NCBI GenBank assembly: GCA_963810915.1
Contig: CAWEPH010000001.1
Location: 62,001-126,000, forward strand
Direction of reading: 5' to 3'
From: JAOUEA01 sp963810915
GTDB lineage: Bacteria; Actinomycetota; UBA4738; HRBIN12
Length of the DNA stretch: 64,000 bases
In this document: in pieces, positions 27,119 to 34,357 of the stretch
Layout: each line of letters begins with the position of its first letter
Position numbering within the stretch: position 1 is the first letter of the stretch
The notes under the pieces: model-generated
Database searches by the model: none
What the model was told of the DNA's origin: nothing
What the model saw: the letters and a program-made list of their open reading frames with translations, nothing else
Translations under genes and position numbers: made by a program

Positions 27119-27799
27119 ATGACGGAGCCGGCGCCCATCGAGGTGCACAAGGCCCTGGCGGACGACACGCGGTACCGCCTGTACCGATACCTGAGGCTTT
27201 CCGGGCGGCCAGTCTCGGTGCGCGAGCTCTCGACCCGCCTCTCGCTGCACCCGAACACGCTCCGTCCGCACCTGCGGCGTCTCGAGGATGCCGGGCTCGT
27301 GGCGAGCGAAGCCCGGAAGGGCGCGCGCGTCGGCCGCCCACAGGTGCTCTACACCGCCACCGACCGCGAGGCGCGCGAGGGCCGCGACTACCGGCTCCTC
27401 GCCGACATCCTCGCGGGGGTCAGCGGCACCCAGCGTCAACGGGCGCGCGCCGTCGAGCGTGCGCGGGACTGGGGCGCCTACCTCGTCGGACGCAGCGTCC
27501 CCAAGCCGGGGGCGCGCAGGCCCGCGGGCCCGAACCTGGCGGTGCTGCAGGAGGCGCTCGCCGACGCGGGCTTCGAGCCGAGGTTCCGTAGGCGGGGCGC
27601 AACGACCGTGGAGATCACCTTGCGCGAGTGCCCCTTCCGGGACCTCCTGGATGAGCACCGGGAGCTCGTCTGCGCCGTCCACCGTGGCCTGCTCGAGGGG
27701 ATGCTCGGCGCCTCGCGCCCTCCGCTCGGGCTCACGGAGTTCGAGCCGCAGACGGAACGCACTGCCGTCTGCCGCCTGGTTGCGCGTCGCGCGGGCTGA
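27119..27799 (+). CDS. SufR-like winged-helix regulator with C-terminal cysteines
   Basis: A 226-residue protein. The winged helix (about 8-90: HKALADDTRYRLYRYLRL, VRELSTRLSLHPNTLRPHLRRLEDAGLV) is ArsR/DeoR-like. The C-terminal half carries spaced cysteines in ECPFRDL, ELVCAVHRG and TAVCRLV, the pattern of SufR-type repressors that bind an Fe-S cluster. Divergence from an Fe-S carrier gene supports a role in Fe-S homeostasis. GGAGGGA precedes the ATG at 27119. No suf genes are in the window. Confidence 0.83.
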   Translation: MTEPAPIEVHKALADDTRYRLYRYLRLSGRPVSVRELSTRLSLHPNTLRPHLRRLEDAGLVASEARKGARVGRPQVLYTATDREAREGRDYRLLADILAGVSGTQRQRARAVERARDWGAYLVGRSVPKPGARRPAGPNLAVLQEALADAGFEPRFRRRGATTVEITLRECPFRDLLDEHRELVCAVHRGLLEGMLGASRPPLGLTEFEPQTERTAVCRLVARRAG

Positions 27800-27810
27800 A
27801 CTCGGGACCG

Positions 27811-27858
27811 GGACTGAAGTCCGCGCGGCTTCCCGCCGATGGTATGCGGGTACCGTCG
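27811..27858 (+). ncRNA. Candidate structured leader of pilT
   Basis: The 106-base gap before pilT has three consecutive hairpins on the plus strand: GGACT-GA-AGTCC (27811-27822), GCGG-CTTC-CCGC, and GATGGTA-TGCGGG-TACCGTC with one G-T wobble. The ribosome site AAGGAG follows about 37 bases later. Compact successive stems followed by a ribosome site suggest a regulatory leader. I cannot match it to a known riboswitch with confidence; parts recall cyclic-di-GMP leader stems, but conserved loops are not identified. Confidence 0.35.
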
Positions 27859-27905
27859 GACGGCCGTCGTCGCCGGCGCAGTTGCAACCGATCTAAGGAG
27901 TAGGG

Positions 27906-29009
27906 ATGGAGGGCACGACGACGCCTATCGTCGAAGAGTTCAACGGCTGGCTGACGCAGCTCGTCGATTCCGAAGGCTCGGACGTCCACATCAAGGTGGG
28001 GTCCGCCCCGATGATGCGCATGCCCGCCGGTCTCGTGCGGCTCGATCGCTCCCCGCTCAGCAACGAGGAGACCGACACGATCGCCGAGGCGATCATCCCC
28101 GAGGACCGCAAGCAGAAGTTCAAGGACGCGGGCGAGGTGGACTTCGCGTACTCCGTCCCGCAGGTCGGGCGCTATCGCGTCAACGTCTTCCGTCAGCGGG
28201 GCTCGATCAGCATGGTGCTGCGGAAGCTACGGTTCGGCGGGCCCTCGTTCTCGGAGATCGGCCTCCCCGACGCCGTCCGCCAGATCGCAGAGGAACACCG
28301 TGGCCTGGTCCTCGTGACCGGTCCGACCGGATCCGGCAAGACCACCACGCTCGCGGCGATGATCGACTACATCAACAAGACGAAGCCGGTGCACATCGTG
28401 ACGATCGAGGACCCCATCGAGGTCCTGCACCGCGACGAGGTCGCGTCGATCAACCAACGCGAGGTGGGCAACGACACCCAGGATTTCCTCGTGGCACTCC
28501 GCGCTGCCCTTCGCCAGGACCCCGATGTGATCCTGATCGGGGAGATGCGTGACACGGAGACGGTCCGTGCCGCGATCGCGGCCGCCGAGACCGGCCACCT
28601 GGTGCTCTCGACGCTGCACACCGTGGATGCGACCGAGACCGTGAACCGCGTGATCGACTTCTTCCCCCCGTATCAGCAGAAGCAGGTGCGGCTGGCGCTC
28701 GCGGGCACCTTGCGGGGCATCATCTGTCAGCGCCTCGTGAACACCGTAGACGGGGGTCGCACGCCGGGTCTGGAGATCCTGATCAACAACGGCCGCATCG
28801 CGGAGCGCATCGCGGATCCCGACAAGACCCACGAGATCAAGGACGTGATCGCCGACGGCGCCTTCTACGGGATGGTCACGTTCGACCAGTGGATCCTGGA
28901 GCTCCTGAAGCAGGGCCGTATCGACGTCGAGGCGGCGATGAAGACGGTGAGCTCACGCCACGACTTCGAGCTCGCGATGCAGCAGGCCGGCATGGTCGTC
29001 CCCGTCTAG
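27906..29009 (+). CDS. pilT: Type IV pilus retraction ATPase
   Basis: A 367-residue hexameric ATPase of standard PilT length. An N-terminal PAS-like domain (SDVHIKVGSAPMMR) precedes the ATPase core: Walker A GPTGSGKTT (about 139-147), the Asp box, Walker B (LIGEMRDTET) and the His box (TGHLVLSTLHT). It powers pilus retraction and twitching. The ATG at 27906 has AAGGAG upstream. No other pilus gene is in the window, so it acts with genes elsewhere. It converges with the SPFH gene, overlapping 4 bases. Confidence 0.95.
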   Translation: MEGTTTPIVEEFNGWLTQLVDSEGSDVHIKVGSAPMMRMPAGLVRLDRSPLSNEETDTIAEAIIPEDRKQKFKDAGEVDFAYSVPQVGRYRVNVFRQRGSISMVLRKLRFGGPSFSEIGLPDAVRQIAEEHRGLVLVTGPTGSGKTTTLAAMIDYINKTKPVHIVTIEDPIEVLHRDEVASINQREVGNDTQDFLVALRAALRQDPDVILIGEMRDTETVRAAIAAAETGHLVLSTLHTVDATETVNRVIDFFPPYQQKQVRLALAGTLRGIICQRLVNTVDGGRTPGLEILINNGRIAERIADPDKTHEIKDVIADGAFYGMVTFDQWILELLKQGRIDVEAAMKTVSSRHDFELAMQQAGMVVPV

Positions 29010-29920
29010 CTCGACGTGCCGTCCGAGGGATCCTTCGCGGCCTCGGCGATGGCGGTGAAGCCGGCGACCAGCCCCGCCAGCTCCATCGGGACCACGACCT
29101 TGGACGAGGGTGAGACGCCGAGGGCCTTCAGCGCGTCGAGGTACTGCAGGCGCATCGTGTTCCCCCCCACCTGGGCGGCGGCCTCGTTGATCTTGGAAAG
29201 CGCCAGGGAGAACCCTTCCGCCTGAAGGATCGCGGCCTGCCGCTGACCTTCGGCCCGCAGGATCGCGGCCTGCTTCTCGCCCTCCGCGTTCAGGATCGCC
29301 GCTTCCTTGTTCCCCTCGCTCACCGTGATGGCCGCCTGCTTCGAGCCCTCCGCCTCGGTGACGACCGCCCTGCGGGTCCGCTCGGCCGACATCTGGCGGG
29401 TCATCGCCTCCTGCACCGTGGGCGGCGGCACGATCTCGCGGATCTCGACGTTGGTGACCTTCACGCCCCAACGCTCGGTGACCTCGTCGAGCTTGGCGCG
29501 GAGGACCTCGTTCATCTGCTCACGCTTCGCGAGGACGTCGTCGAGGGACATGTCGCCGACCACGGAGCGCAGGGTGGTCGCGGCGATGTTCTGCGCGGCG
29601 CCCGCGAAGTTGCCGACGCTCACGACCGACTGCTTCGGATCGAGCACCTTGTTGAAGACGATGAAGTCGATCGAGATCGAGGCGTTGTCCTCGGTGATCG
29701 CCGTCTGATGGGGGATCTCCAGGTAGAACTCGCGGAGGTCCACGGTCGTCGCCTTGTCGACGAACGGGATCAGGAGCACGAGCCCAGGTCCCTTCACGCC
29801 GATCACCCGGCCGAGACGGAAGACGACGAGACGCTGATACTCCCGCACGACCTTGATCGCGCTGACCAAGACCACGACGATGAAGACGACGACGAGACCG
29901 AGCACGATCAACGGCACCAT
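29006..29920 (-). CDS. SPFH / band-7 (stomatin-like) membrane protein
   Basis: A 304-residue protein. One N-terminal membrane helix (about 2-22) is followed by the SPFH domain (EYQRLVVFRLGRVIGVKGPGLVLLIPFVDK) and a long helical region with repeated Ala/Glu segments (ILNAEGEKQAAILRAEGQRQ) that form coiled coil. Bacterial stomatins pair with NfeD proteins; the NfeD gene lies directly upstream with no gap, supporting a shared complex in membrane microdomains. Confidence 0.92.
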   Translation of the reverse strand: MVPLIVLGLVVVFIVVVLVSAIKVVREYQRLVVFRLGRVIGVKGPGLVLLIPFVDKATTVDLREFYLEIPHQTAITEDNASISIDFIVFNKVLDPKQSVVSVGNFAGAAQNIAATTLRSVVGDMSLDDVLAKREQMNEVLRAKLDEVTERWGVKVTNVEIREIVPPPTVQEAMTRQMSAERTRRAVVTEAEGSKQAAITVSEGNKEAAILNAEGEKQAAILRAEGQRQAAILQAEGFSLALSKINEAAAQVGGNTMRLQYLDALKALGVSPSSKVVVPMELAGLVAGFTAIAEAAKDPSDGTSS

Positions 29921-31297
29921 CTAGTTGCTTCCCCTTTCATCGATGGACGGCGAAGCTGGGTTGCCCGCGGCCGCGGCGTCGGGGCTCTGAACGGGCTCGA
30001 CCGTGATGCGGAGGCCGTCGATCGCCACGGCGCGCACGCGCGATCCGGCGGGGATGCGGCCGCCCGTCGACACCGCCTGCCACTGCTCGGCGTTGATCCG
30101 GACGACCCCCTTGGGGTCCAGCCCTGCGCCCACCGCGATCCCCTCCTGACCCACGATCGCCTCGGGGCCGAGCGGCGCGGGCATGTCGCGCAGCTTCCGC
30201 GCCTTGACGACCACGAGGCCGAAGAACAGCCCGACGAGCACCGCGACCGGCGCGATCACCCACGGAGAGACCCCGGTGCCCGTGGAACGGTCGTAGAGGA
30301 ACCATCCGCCCAGCACGAGGAAGATCAACCCGAGGATGCCCCAGACGCCCAGGCCCGGTTGCGACGCCTCGACGATCAGGAACACCGCGGCCCCCACCAG
30401 GAGCAGGATCCCGATCAACCGCACGGGCAGGAGCCCGAATGAGACGAAGGCGAGCACCAACAAGATCGTGCCCACGGTGCCCGAGAAGATGTGGCCGGGC
30501 ACGAGCAGCTCAAGGACGATCAGTGCCAGGCCCAGCCAGAAGAAGATGTACGCGAGGTTCGGGTCGAGGAGTCCGTGCAGGAACCCGAAGAACCCGCCCA
30601 TCGACTCGTCCTGCACCGTGGCGTTCCCCGTGTGCAGGGTCACGGTCGAGCCGTCGCCTAGGGTCACCGCCTGCCCATCGACGGCCGTGAGGAGCTCAGC
30701 CTGGGACGACGCAACCACGTCGATCATGCCCTCCTGCAGCGCCTGTTCGGCCGTGATGCTCGTGGCATCCGTCACGAACGACGCCGCGACGTCCGGGTCG
30801 CGTCCGTTCGCCTCCGCGAGGCTGCGGATGTAGGCGGTCGCGTCGTTCACGGCCTTCTCCGAGCCCGTCGCTCCGTTCAGGCCGACGGGGGTGGCGGCGC
30901 CCACGTTGGTGCCGGGCGCCATGGCGGCGACCGGGGTCGACATCAGCACGAACGCCCCGGCCGATGCCGCCCGCGCGCCGGACGGGGCCACGTACCCGAT
31001 CACGGGGATGTCGGCGTTCAGGACGGCCTGGGTGATCTGGCGCATGGAGGAGTCGAGGCCTCCCGGGGTGTCGATCGTGATGAGGACCGCTGCATCGCCG
31101 GCCGACGCCGCGTCCGCGATGCCCCGCTCGAGGTAATCGGCCACGAAGGGGTCGACGACCCCGGTCAGGCGCAGGCCCAGCACGGTCGAGGATCCCTGCG
31201 TCTGTGCCGTCGCGGCGCCGGCGGCGAGCGCCCCGCACACGAGGACGATCACCCCCAGGAGGCACCGTGCCGTGCGTCGAACACATGTGCGTTCCAC
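29921..31297 (-). CDS. Long-form NfeD: ClpP-like membrane serine protease
   Basis: A 458-residue protein. A signal peptide (about 1-34, LLGVIVLVCGALAAGA...AQ) leads to a ClpP-class serine-protease domain (about 45-240) with TPGGLDSSMRQ and the nucleophile region ARAASAGAFVLMS. Four to five membrane helices (about 265-390) and a C-terminal OB-fold NfeD domain follow (VGQEGIAVGAGLDPKGVVRINAEQWQA). It is the partner class of the stomatin encoded just downstream. The GTG at 31297 is fixed by TACGCT 7 bases upstream; the open frame extends 52 codons further, antisense to the sigma-factor gene. Confidence 0.9.
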   Translation of the reverse strand: MERTCVRRTARCLLGVIVLVCGALAAGAATAQTQGSSTVLGLRLTGVVDPFVADYLERGIADAASAGDAAVLITIDTPGGLDSSMRQITQAVLNADIPVIGYVAPSGARAASAGAFVLMSTPVAAMAPGTNVGAATPVGLNGATGSEKAVNDATAYIRSLAEANGRDPDVAASFVTDATSITAEQALQEGMIDVVASSQAELLTAVDGQAVTLGDGSTVTLHTGNATVQDESMGGFFGFLHGLLDPNLAYIFFWLGLALIVLELLVPGHIFSGTVGTILLVLAFVSFGLLPVRLIGILLLVGAAVFLIVEASQPGLGVWGILGLIFLVLGGWFLYDRSTGTGVSPWVIAPVAVLVGLFFGLVVVKARKLRDMPAPLGPEAIVGQEGIAVGAGLDPKGVVRINAEQWQAVSTGGRIPAGSRVRAVAIDGLRITVEPVQSPDAAAAGNPASPSIDERGSN

Positions 31298-31304
31298 GGA
31301 ACCG

Positions 31305-31310
31305 AGCGTA
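31305..31310 (-). promoter_or_regulatory. -10 hexamer TACGCT, leaderless start of nfeD
   Basis: Minus-strand TACGCT is followed by 7 bases and GTG 31297, with no ribosome site in the gap. Confidence 0.5.
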
Positions 31311-31369
31311 CGCCCTTGACGAACCACGTGCAGTGACCCGCTTGGGGCCACATAATCTCCTGGTCGGCA

Positions 31370-31385
31370 CCGCGGAAAGCCGCGG
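31370..31385 (+). other. Hairpin in the leader of the ECF sigma gene
   Basis: CCGCGG-AAAG-CCGCGG is a perfect 6-base hairpin 34 bases before the sigma-factor start, with a CATAAT hexamer upstream at 31351-31356. It may sit in the 5' leader of the sigma/anti-sigma mRNA; its role is unknown. Confidence 0.3.
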
Positions 31386-31419
31386 GACCGCCGCCACGCG
31401 TATATCGGAAGGAACCCGA

Positions 31420-31992
31420 GTGAACGCTCGGCACGAAGGACCGCTCCTCCCACGCGAGGAGCAACAACTGATGGAAGGGCTCCTTGTCGGTAGCGACGAT
31501 GCGATCCGTGCGCTGTATGCGCGTTTCGGCCACCCGGTCTACGGGCTGGGTCTCAGACTTCTGGGCACTCGCGAGGCCGCCGAGGAGCTCACGCAAGACG
31601 TGTTCCTCACCGCGTGGCGCAAGGCCGCGCGCTTCGATCCGGCGCGGGGACGCCTGTCGACCTGGCTCATGACGATCGCACACAACCTCGCCGTGGACCG
31701 GCTCCGCCGAGAGACGGGCGTCTCGCGTCCCACGTTGGTGCTCGTCGATGAGGTCCCGGACGCGCCCGGCGTCGACGAGGAGGCCGTGCTGATGGAGCGC
31801 GACGCGGCGATGCGGGCGCTCGAATCGCTCTCCGACGCCGAACGTCGCCTGATCGCGCGCGCCTATTTCCGAGGGCTCACGGCGCGGGAGATCGCCGAGA
31901 CCGACGGCATCCCGCTCGGCACGGTCAAGACCCGGCTGCGCGCGGCCATGATCAAGGTCCGCAAGGCCAACGAAGGCAAGGAGCCGGTGTGA
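31420..31992 (+). CDS. ECF (extracytoplasmic function) sigma factor
   Basis: A 190-residue sigma-70 family factor with region 2 (about 20-90: YARFGHPVYGLGLRLLGTREAAEELTQDVFLTAW, then STWLMTIAHNLAVDRLRRE) and region 4 (about 125-185: LIARAYFRGLTAREIAETDGIPLGTVKTRLR). It lacks regions 1 and 3. The GTG at 31420 has GGAAGGA upstream. It overlaps the anti-sigma gene by 4 bases, the classic pair arrangement resembling the RskA/SigK group. Target genes unknown. Confidence 0.92.
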   Translation: MNARHEGPLLPREEQQLMEGLLVGSDDAIRALYARFGHPVYGLGLRLLGTREAAEELTQDVFLTAWRKAARFDPARGRLSTWLMTIAHNLAVDRLRRETGVSRPTLVLVDEVPDAPGVDEEAVLMERDAAMRALESLSDAERRLIARAYFRGLTAREIAETDGIPLGTVKTRLRAAMIKVRKANEGKEPV

Positions 31993-32786
31993 ACTGCACC
32001 ACGGTCCGCGACCGGCTCCCCGAGCGGGCGCTCGGCAGCATCGAGCCGCAGGACGCCTCCGCGGTCGAGCGGCACCTGCAGTGGTGCGCCGCCTGCCGCA
32101 AGGAGGACGGAGAGCTCGGCTCGGCGGCCGCCACGCTCGCCTTCGCGGTGGCCCCGTCGGAGCCCGATCCCGCGCTCGAGGAGCGCGTGGTCGCCGCCGT
32201 CCGGGCCCAGGTGCAGTCCGGTCGTCGCGGTACGCGTCAGCCGGCTCGTCGGGGGAGGCTCGCGGTGGCCTCGGTCGTGGCGGCCATGGTCGCGGTGGCC
32301 GGACTCGGCTGGGGAGCGGTGATGGCCGGGAGGGCTCAGCGGTCGGAGGAGCAGGCGAAGGTGGCCGCCGACCGCCAGCAGAGCGCTGCCGACCGGTTCG
32401 AGCTGCTCGTGCACAGCCTGGAGTTCTCCGATCCGCAGAACCAGGTCTTCATCGCCGCCCTGGCGCCCGCCAACGGGACGGGGGGCGGTTCGGCGTTCAC
32501 GCTCGTCTCCCCGTCGATGATCGACATGGCGGTCGTGATGGTGACCCACCTCGATCGCCCGTCGGCCGGTGCGGGCCCTTACACCGTCACCCTGATCGGG
32601 CCGCATCGCACCACCCTGAGCCTGGGCCGACTGAAGCTGGACTCCGGGGGGTCGGCCATGCGCTCGCGGAACTTCAACCGCGACCTCTCGGGATACACGA
32701 GGGTGGTCGTGCGCGACGGCGCGGGACGGATCGTGATGGGCGGCTCGTTGACCACCCGGGCCGCGCTCGCCTCGCCGAGTCCGTAG
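31989..32786 (+). CDS. Anti-sigma factor with zinc-finger (ZAS/zf-HC2) and one membrane helix
   Basis: A 265-residue protein. The cytoplasmic N-terminus has the zinc motif HLQWCAACR (HxxxCxxC, about 28-36), binding the partner sigma factor. A single membrane helix (about 90-112, VASVVAAMVAVAGLGWGAVMA) leads to an outside RskA-like domain (about 125-265) that would sense or receive the signal. The GTG start overlaps the sigma stop (GTGTGA). A regulated-proteolysis release mechanism is typical but not shown here. Confidence 0.9.
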   Translation: MNCTTVRDRLPERALGSIEPQDASAVERHLQWCAACRKEDGELGSAAATLAFAVAPSEPDPALEERVVAAVRAQVQSGRRGTRQPARRGRLAVASVVAAMVAVAGLGWGAVMAGRAQRSEEQAKVAADRQQSAADRFELLVHSLEFSDPQNQVFIAALAPANGTGGGSAFTLVSPSMIDMAVVMVTHLDRPSAGAGPYTVTLIGPHRTTLSLGRLKLDSGGSAMRSRNFNRDLSGYTRVVVRDGAGRIVMGGSLTTRAALASPSP

Positions 32787-32809
32787 GCACCTCGCCCGGC
32801 GAGTCCGCG

Positions 32810-32815
32810 TATCCT
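32810..32815 (+). promoter_or_regulatory. -10 hexamer TATCCT, leaderless start of LLM oxidoreductase
   Basis: TATCCT ends 6 bases before ATG 32822; no ribosome site is present in the gap. Confidence 0.45.
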
Positions 32816-32821
32816 CGCCGC

Positions 32822-33826
32822 ATGCGTTTCGGACTGAGCCTGCCGCACTACGGGTTCTCGCTGCCCGGCGACGAGCCCATCACGTTCGAAGCGATGGCCG
32901 CGTGGGCGAGGCGGGCCGAGGCACTGGGATTCGATTCCGTCTGGGTGTCCGACCATTTCTTCTACTCGTTCGGCCGTTACGGGGCCGACCCCGTGCCCAT
33001 CCCGGCGCTCGAGCCGATGACGGCGCTCGCGGGTCTCGCGGCGATGACGGAGCGGGTGCGCCTCGGCACGCTGGTGCTGTGTGCTCCCTTCCGCCATCCG
33101 GCGCTCGTGGCCAAGATGGCGTCGACGATCGACCGGCTCTCACGGGGTCGGCTCGAGCTCGGGGTCGGCGCCGGGTGGCTCGAGGACGAATTCGCCGCGT
33201 TCGGCTACCCCTTCGGCAGCGTGGGTGAGCGGTTCGCGCATCTCGACGAGACGTTGGAGGTCCTCGACGTGCTCTTCGCCGGCCTCCCCGCGACCTACGA
33301 CGGACCCAACGTGCACCTTCGCGATGCACGCCTGCTCCCCGCGCCGGTGCAGACGCGCATCCCCGTTTGGGTCGGCGGCAAGGGAGGTCCGCGGCTGCTG
33401 CGGTCGGCCGCGAGGCATGCCGATGGCTGGAACGCCGTCTGGAGGTGGTCGCCCGATGCCTTCGGGGACCGGGCGGTGGCCGCGCGTGCAGCGTGCGAGG
33501 CCGTGGGGCGCGACCCAGCGTCGTTCCGGTTCACGGTGGGGTTGTACACGTTGATCGGGGAGGACGAGACTGGAGCGCGCGACGTGTTCGCGCGCGGGCG
33601 CGCGGCGATGCCCGGGAACGCGATGTCCTCGGAGACCTACGATTCGTGGAGGGCGGACACGCTCTCGGGCACGCCCGATCAGATCGTCGACCGGATCAGG
33701 GCCTTCGAGGCGATCGGTGTCGAGGAGATCGTGGTGGCGCCGTGGGTCTTGCCGTTCGCGATCCCCGAGCCCGCGCAGGTGGAGCTGTTCGCCGAACGGG
33801 TGCTCCGCCCGCTTGCCGGCATCTGA
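32822..33826 (+). CDS. LLM-class flavin/F420-dependent oxidoreductase
   Basis: A 334-residue TIM-barrel protein of the luciferase-like monooxygenase superfamily: MRFGLSLPHYGFS, ALGFDSVWVSDHFF, LEPMTALAGLAAMTERVRLGTLV, the RLELGVGAGWLEDEF block, and VWVGGKGGPRLLR. This subgroup (as in actinobacterial proteins) commonly uses F420, though FMN is not excluded. The substrate cannot be named. It overlaps the next small gene by one base (TGATG). Confidence 0.88.
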   Translation: MRFGLSLPHYGFSLPGDEPITFEAMAAWARRAEALGFDSVWVSDHFFYSFGRYGADPVPIPALEPMTALAGLAAMTERVRLGTLVLCAPFRHPALVAKMASTIDRLSRGRLELGVGAGWLEDEFAAFGYPFGSVGERFAHLDETLEVLDVLFAGLPATYDGPNVHLRDARLLPAPVQTRIPVWVGGKGGPRLLRSAARHADGWNAVWRWSPDAFGDRAVAARAACEAVGRDPASFRFTVGLYTLIGEDETGARDVFARGRAAMPGNAMSSETYDSWRADTLSGTPDQIVDRIRAFEAIGVEEIVVAPWVLPFAIPEPAQVELFAERVLRPLAGI

Positions 33827-34047
33827 TGGAGTTCCGCGAGGCCGCGTTGCGGGTCTTGCGCGAGGACGGGGGCCCGCTCCACTGGACCGTGATCCAGGAT
33901 CGCGCGCTCACGCGCGGCTACCTCGATCCGTTCACGCAACCCGACATCCGCCGACATCTGCTGGCGGCCCTGGGGGACGCCGTGCGGGAGGGGGCAGCGG
34001 TGCGAGCGGGGCGAGGCCTCTACGCCCTCGCTCCGGAACGCGACTAG
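33826..34047 (+). CDS. Small HARE-HTH-like winged-helix protein
   Basis: A 73-residue protein: EFREAALRVLREDGGPLHWTVIQDRAL, followed by DIRRHLLAALGDAVREGAAVRAGRGLYAL. The pattern of helix, GxPLHWxxI, helix, then a wing with GRGLYAL matches the HARE-HTH (RNA polymerase delta/ASXL) fold. It is a stand-alone domain, probably DNA- or nucleoprotein-binding. The ATG overlaps the oxidoreductase stop. It converges with the Lsr2-like gene, overlapping 4 bases. Confidence 0.7.
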   Translation: MEFREAALRVLREDGGPLHWTVIQDRALTRGYLDPFTQPDIRRHLLAALGDAVREGAAVRAGRGLYALAPERD

Positions 34048-34289
34048 GCCTTCGCGGTCTTGCGAGGTCGTCCGCGCTTCTTCGGTGCTGCGGCCGCCTT
34101 CGACGCCGGGGTGGTTGCCACGACCGACTTCCGCCGGCCCGGCCGAGGCCTGCGGGCCCCGGCGATCAACTCGTTGACGTGGGTGCCGCAGAGATCCTTG
34201 ACGAAGTTCCCGCGCTCGAGCTTGATGGTGACGGTCTCCACGGCGGGACGGCCGCACGCATCACACACCAGGATCGTCTTCTCGGACAT
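34044..34289 (-). CDS. Lsr2-like small protein with zinc-knuckle and AT-hook tail
   Basis: An 81-residue basic protein. Residues 6-45 (CDACGRPAVETVTIKLERG, then FVKDLCGTHVNELIAGARR) follow the strand-strand-helix order of the Lsr2 dimerisation domain (TVTF-LDG-YEIDL-x-HA-ELR), but with added CxxC and CxxH pairs that could bind zinc. The C-terminus has Arg/Pro/Gly patches PRPGRRK and KKRGRPRK, AT-hook-like minor-groove binders. It may be a reduced nucleoid-associated protein. The ATG at 34289 has GGGAGGGG upstream; the open frame extends further without protein-like sequence. Confidence 0.68.
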   Translation of the reverse strand: MSEKTILVCDACGRPAVETVTIKLERGNFVKDLCGTHVNELIAGARRPRPGRRKSVVATTPASKAAAAPKKRGRPRKTAKA

Positions 34290-34319
34290 CCGGTACCCCT
34301 CCCGTCGGTGAGCGGTCAG

Positions 34320-34355
34320 GATACCGGAACGGTGTGCGTTCCCGCAGGGGGTATC
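34320..34355 (-). terminator. Hairpin after glpX
   Basis: Two nested stems, GATACC/GGTATC outside and GGAACG-GTGTG-CGTTCC inside with a 7-base bulge on one side, lie 2 bases past the glpX stop (read on the minus strand). There is no U-rich tail, so it is a candidate intrinsic terminator or mRNA-end stabiliser. Confidence 0.5.
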
Positions 34356-34357
34356 AC

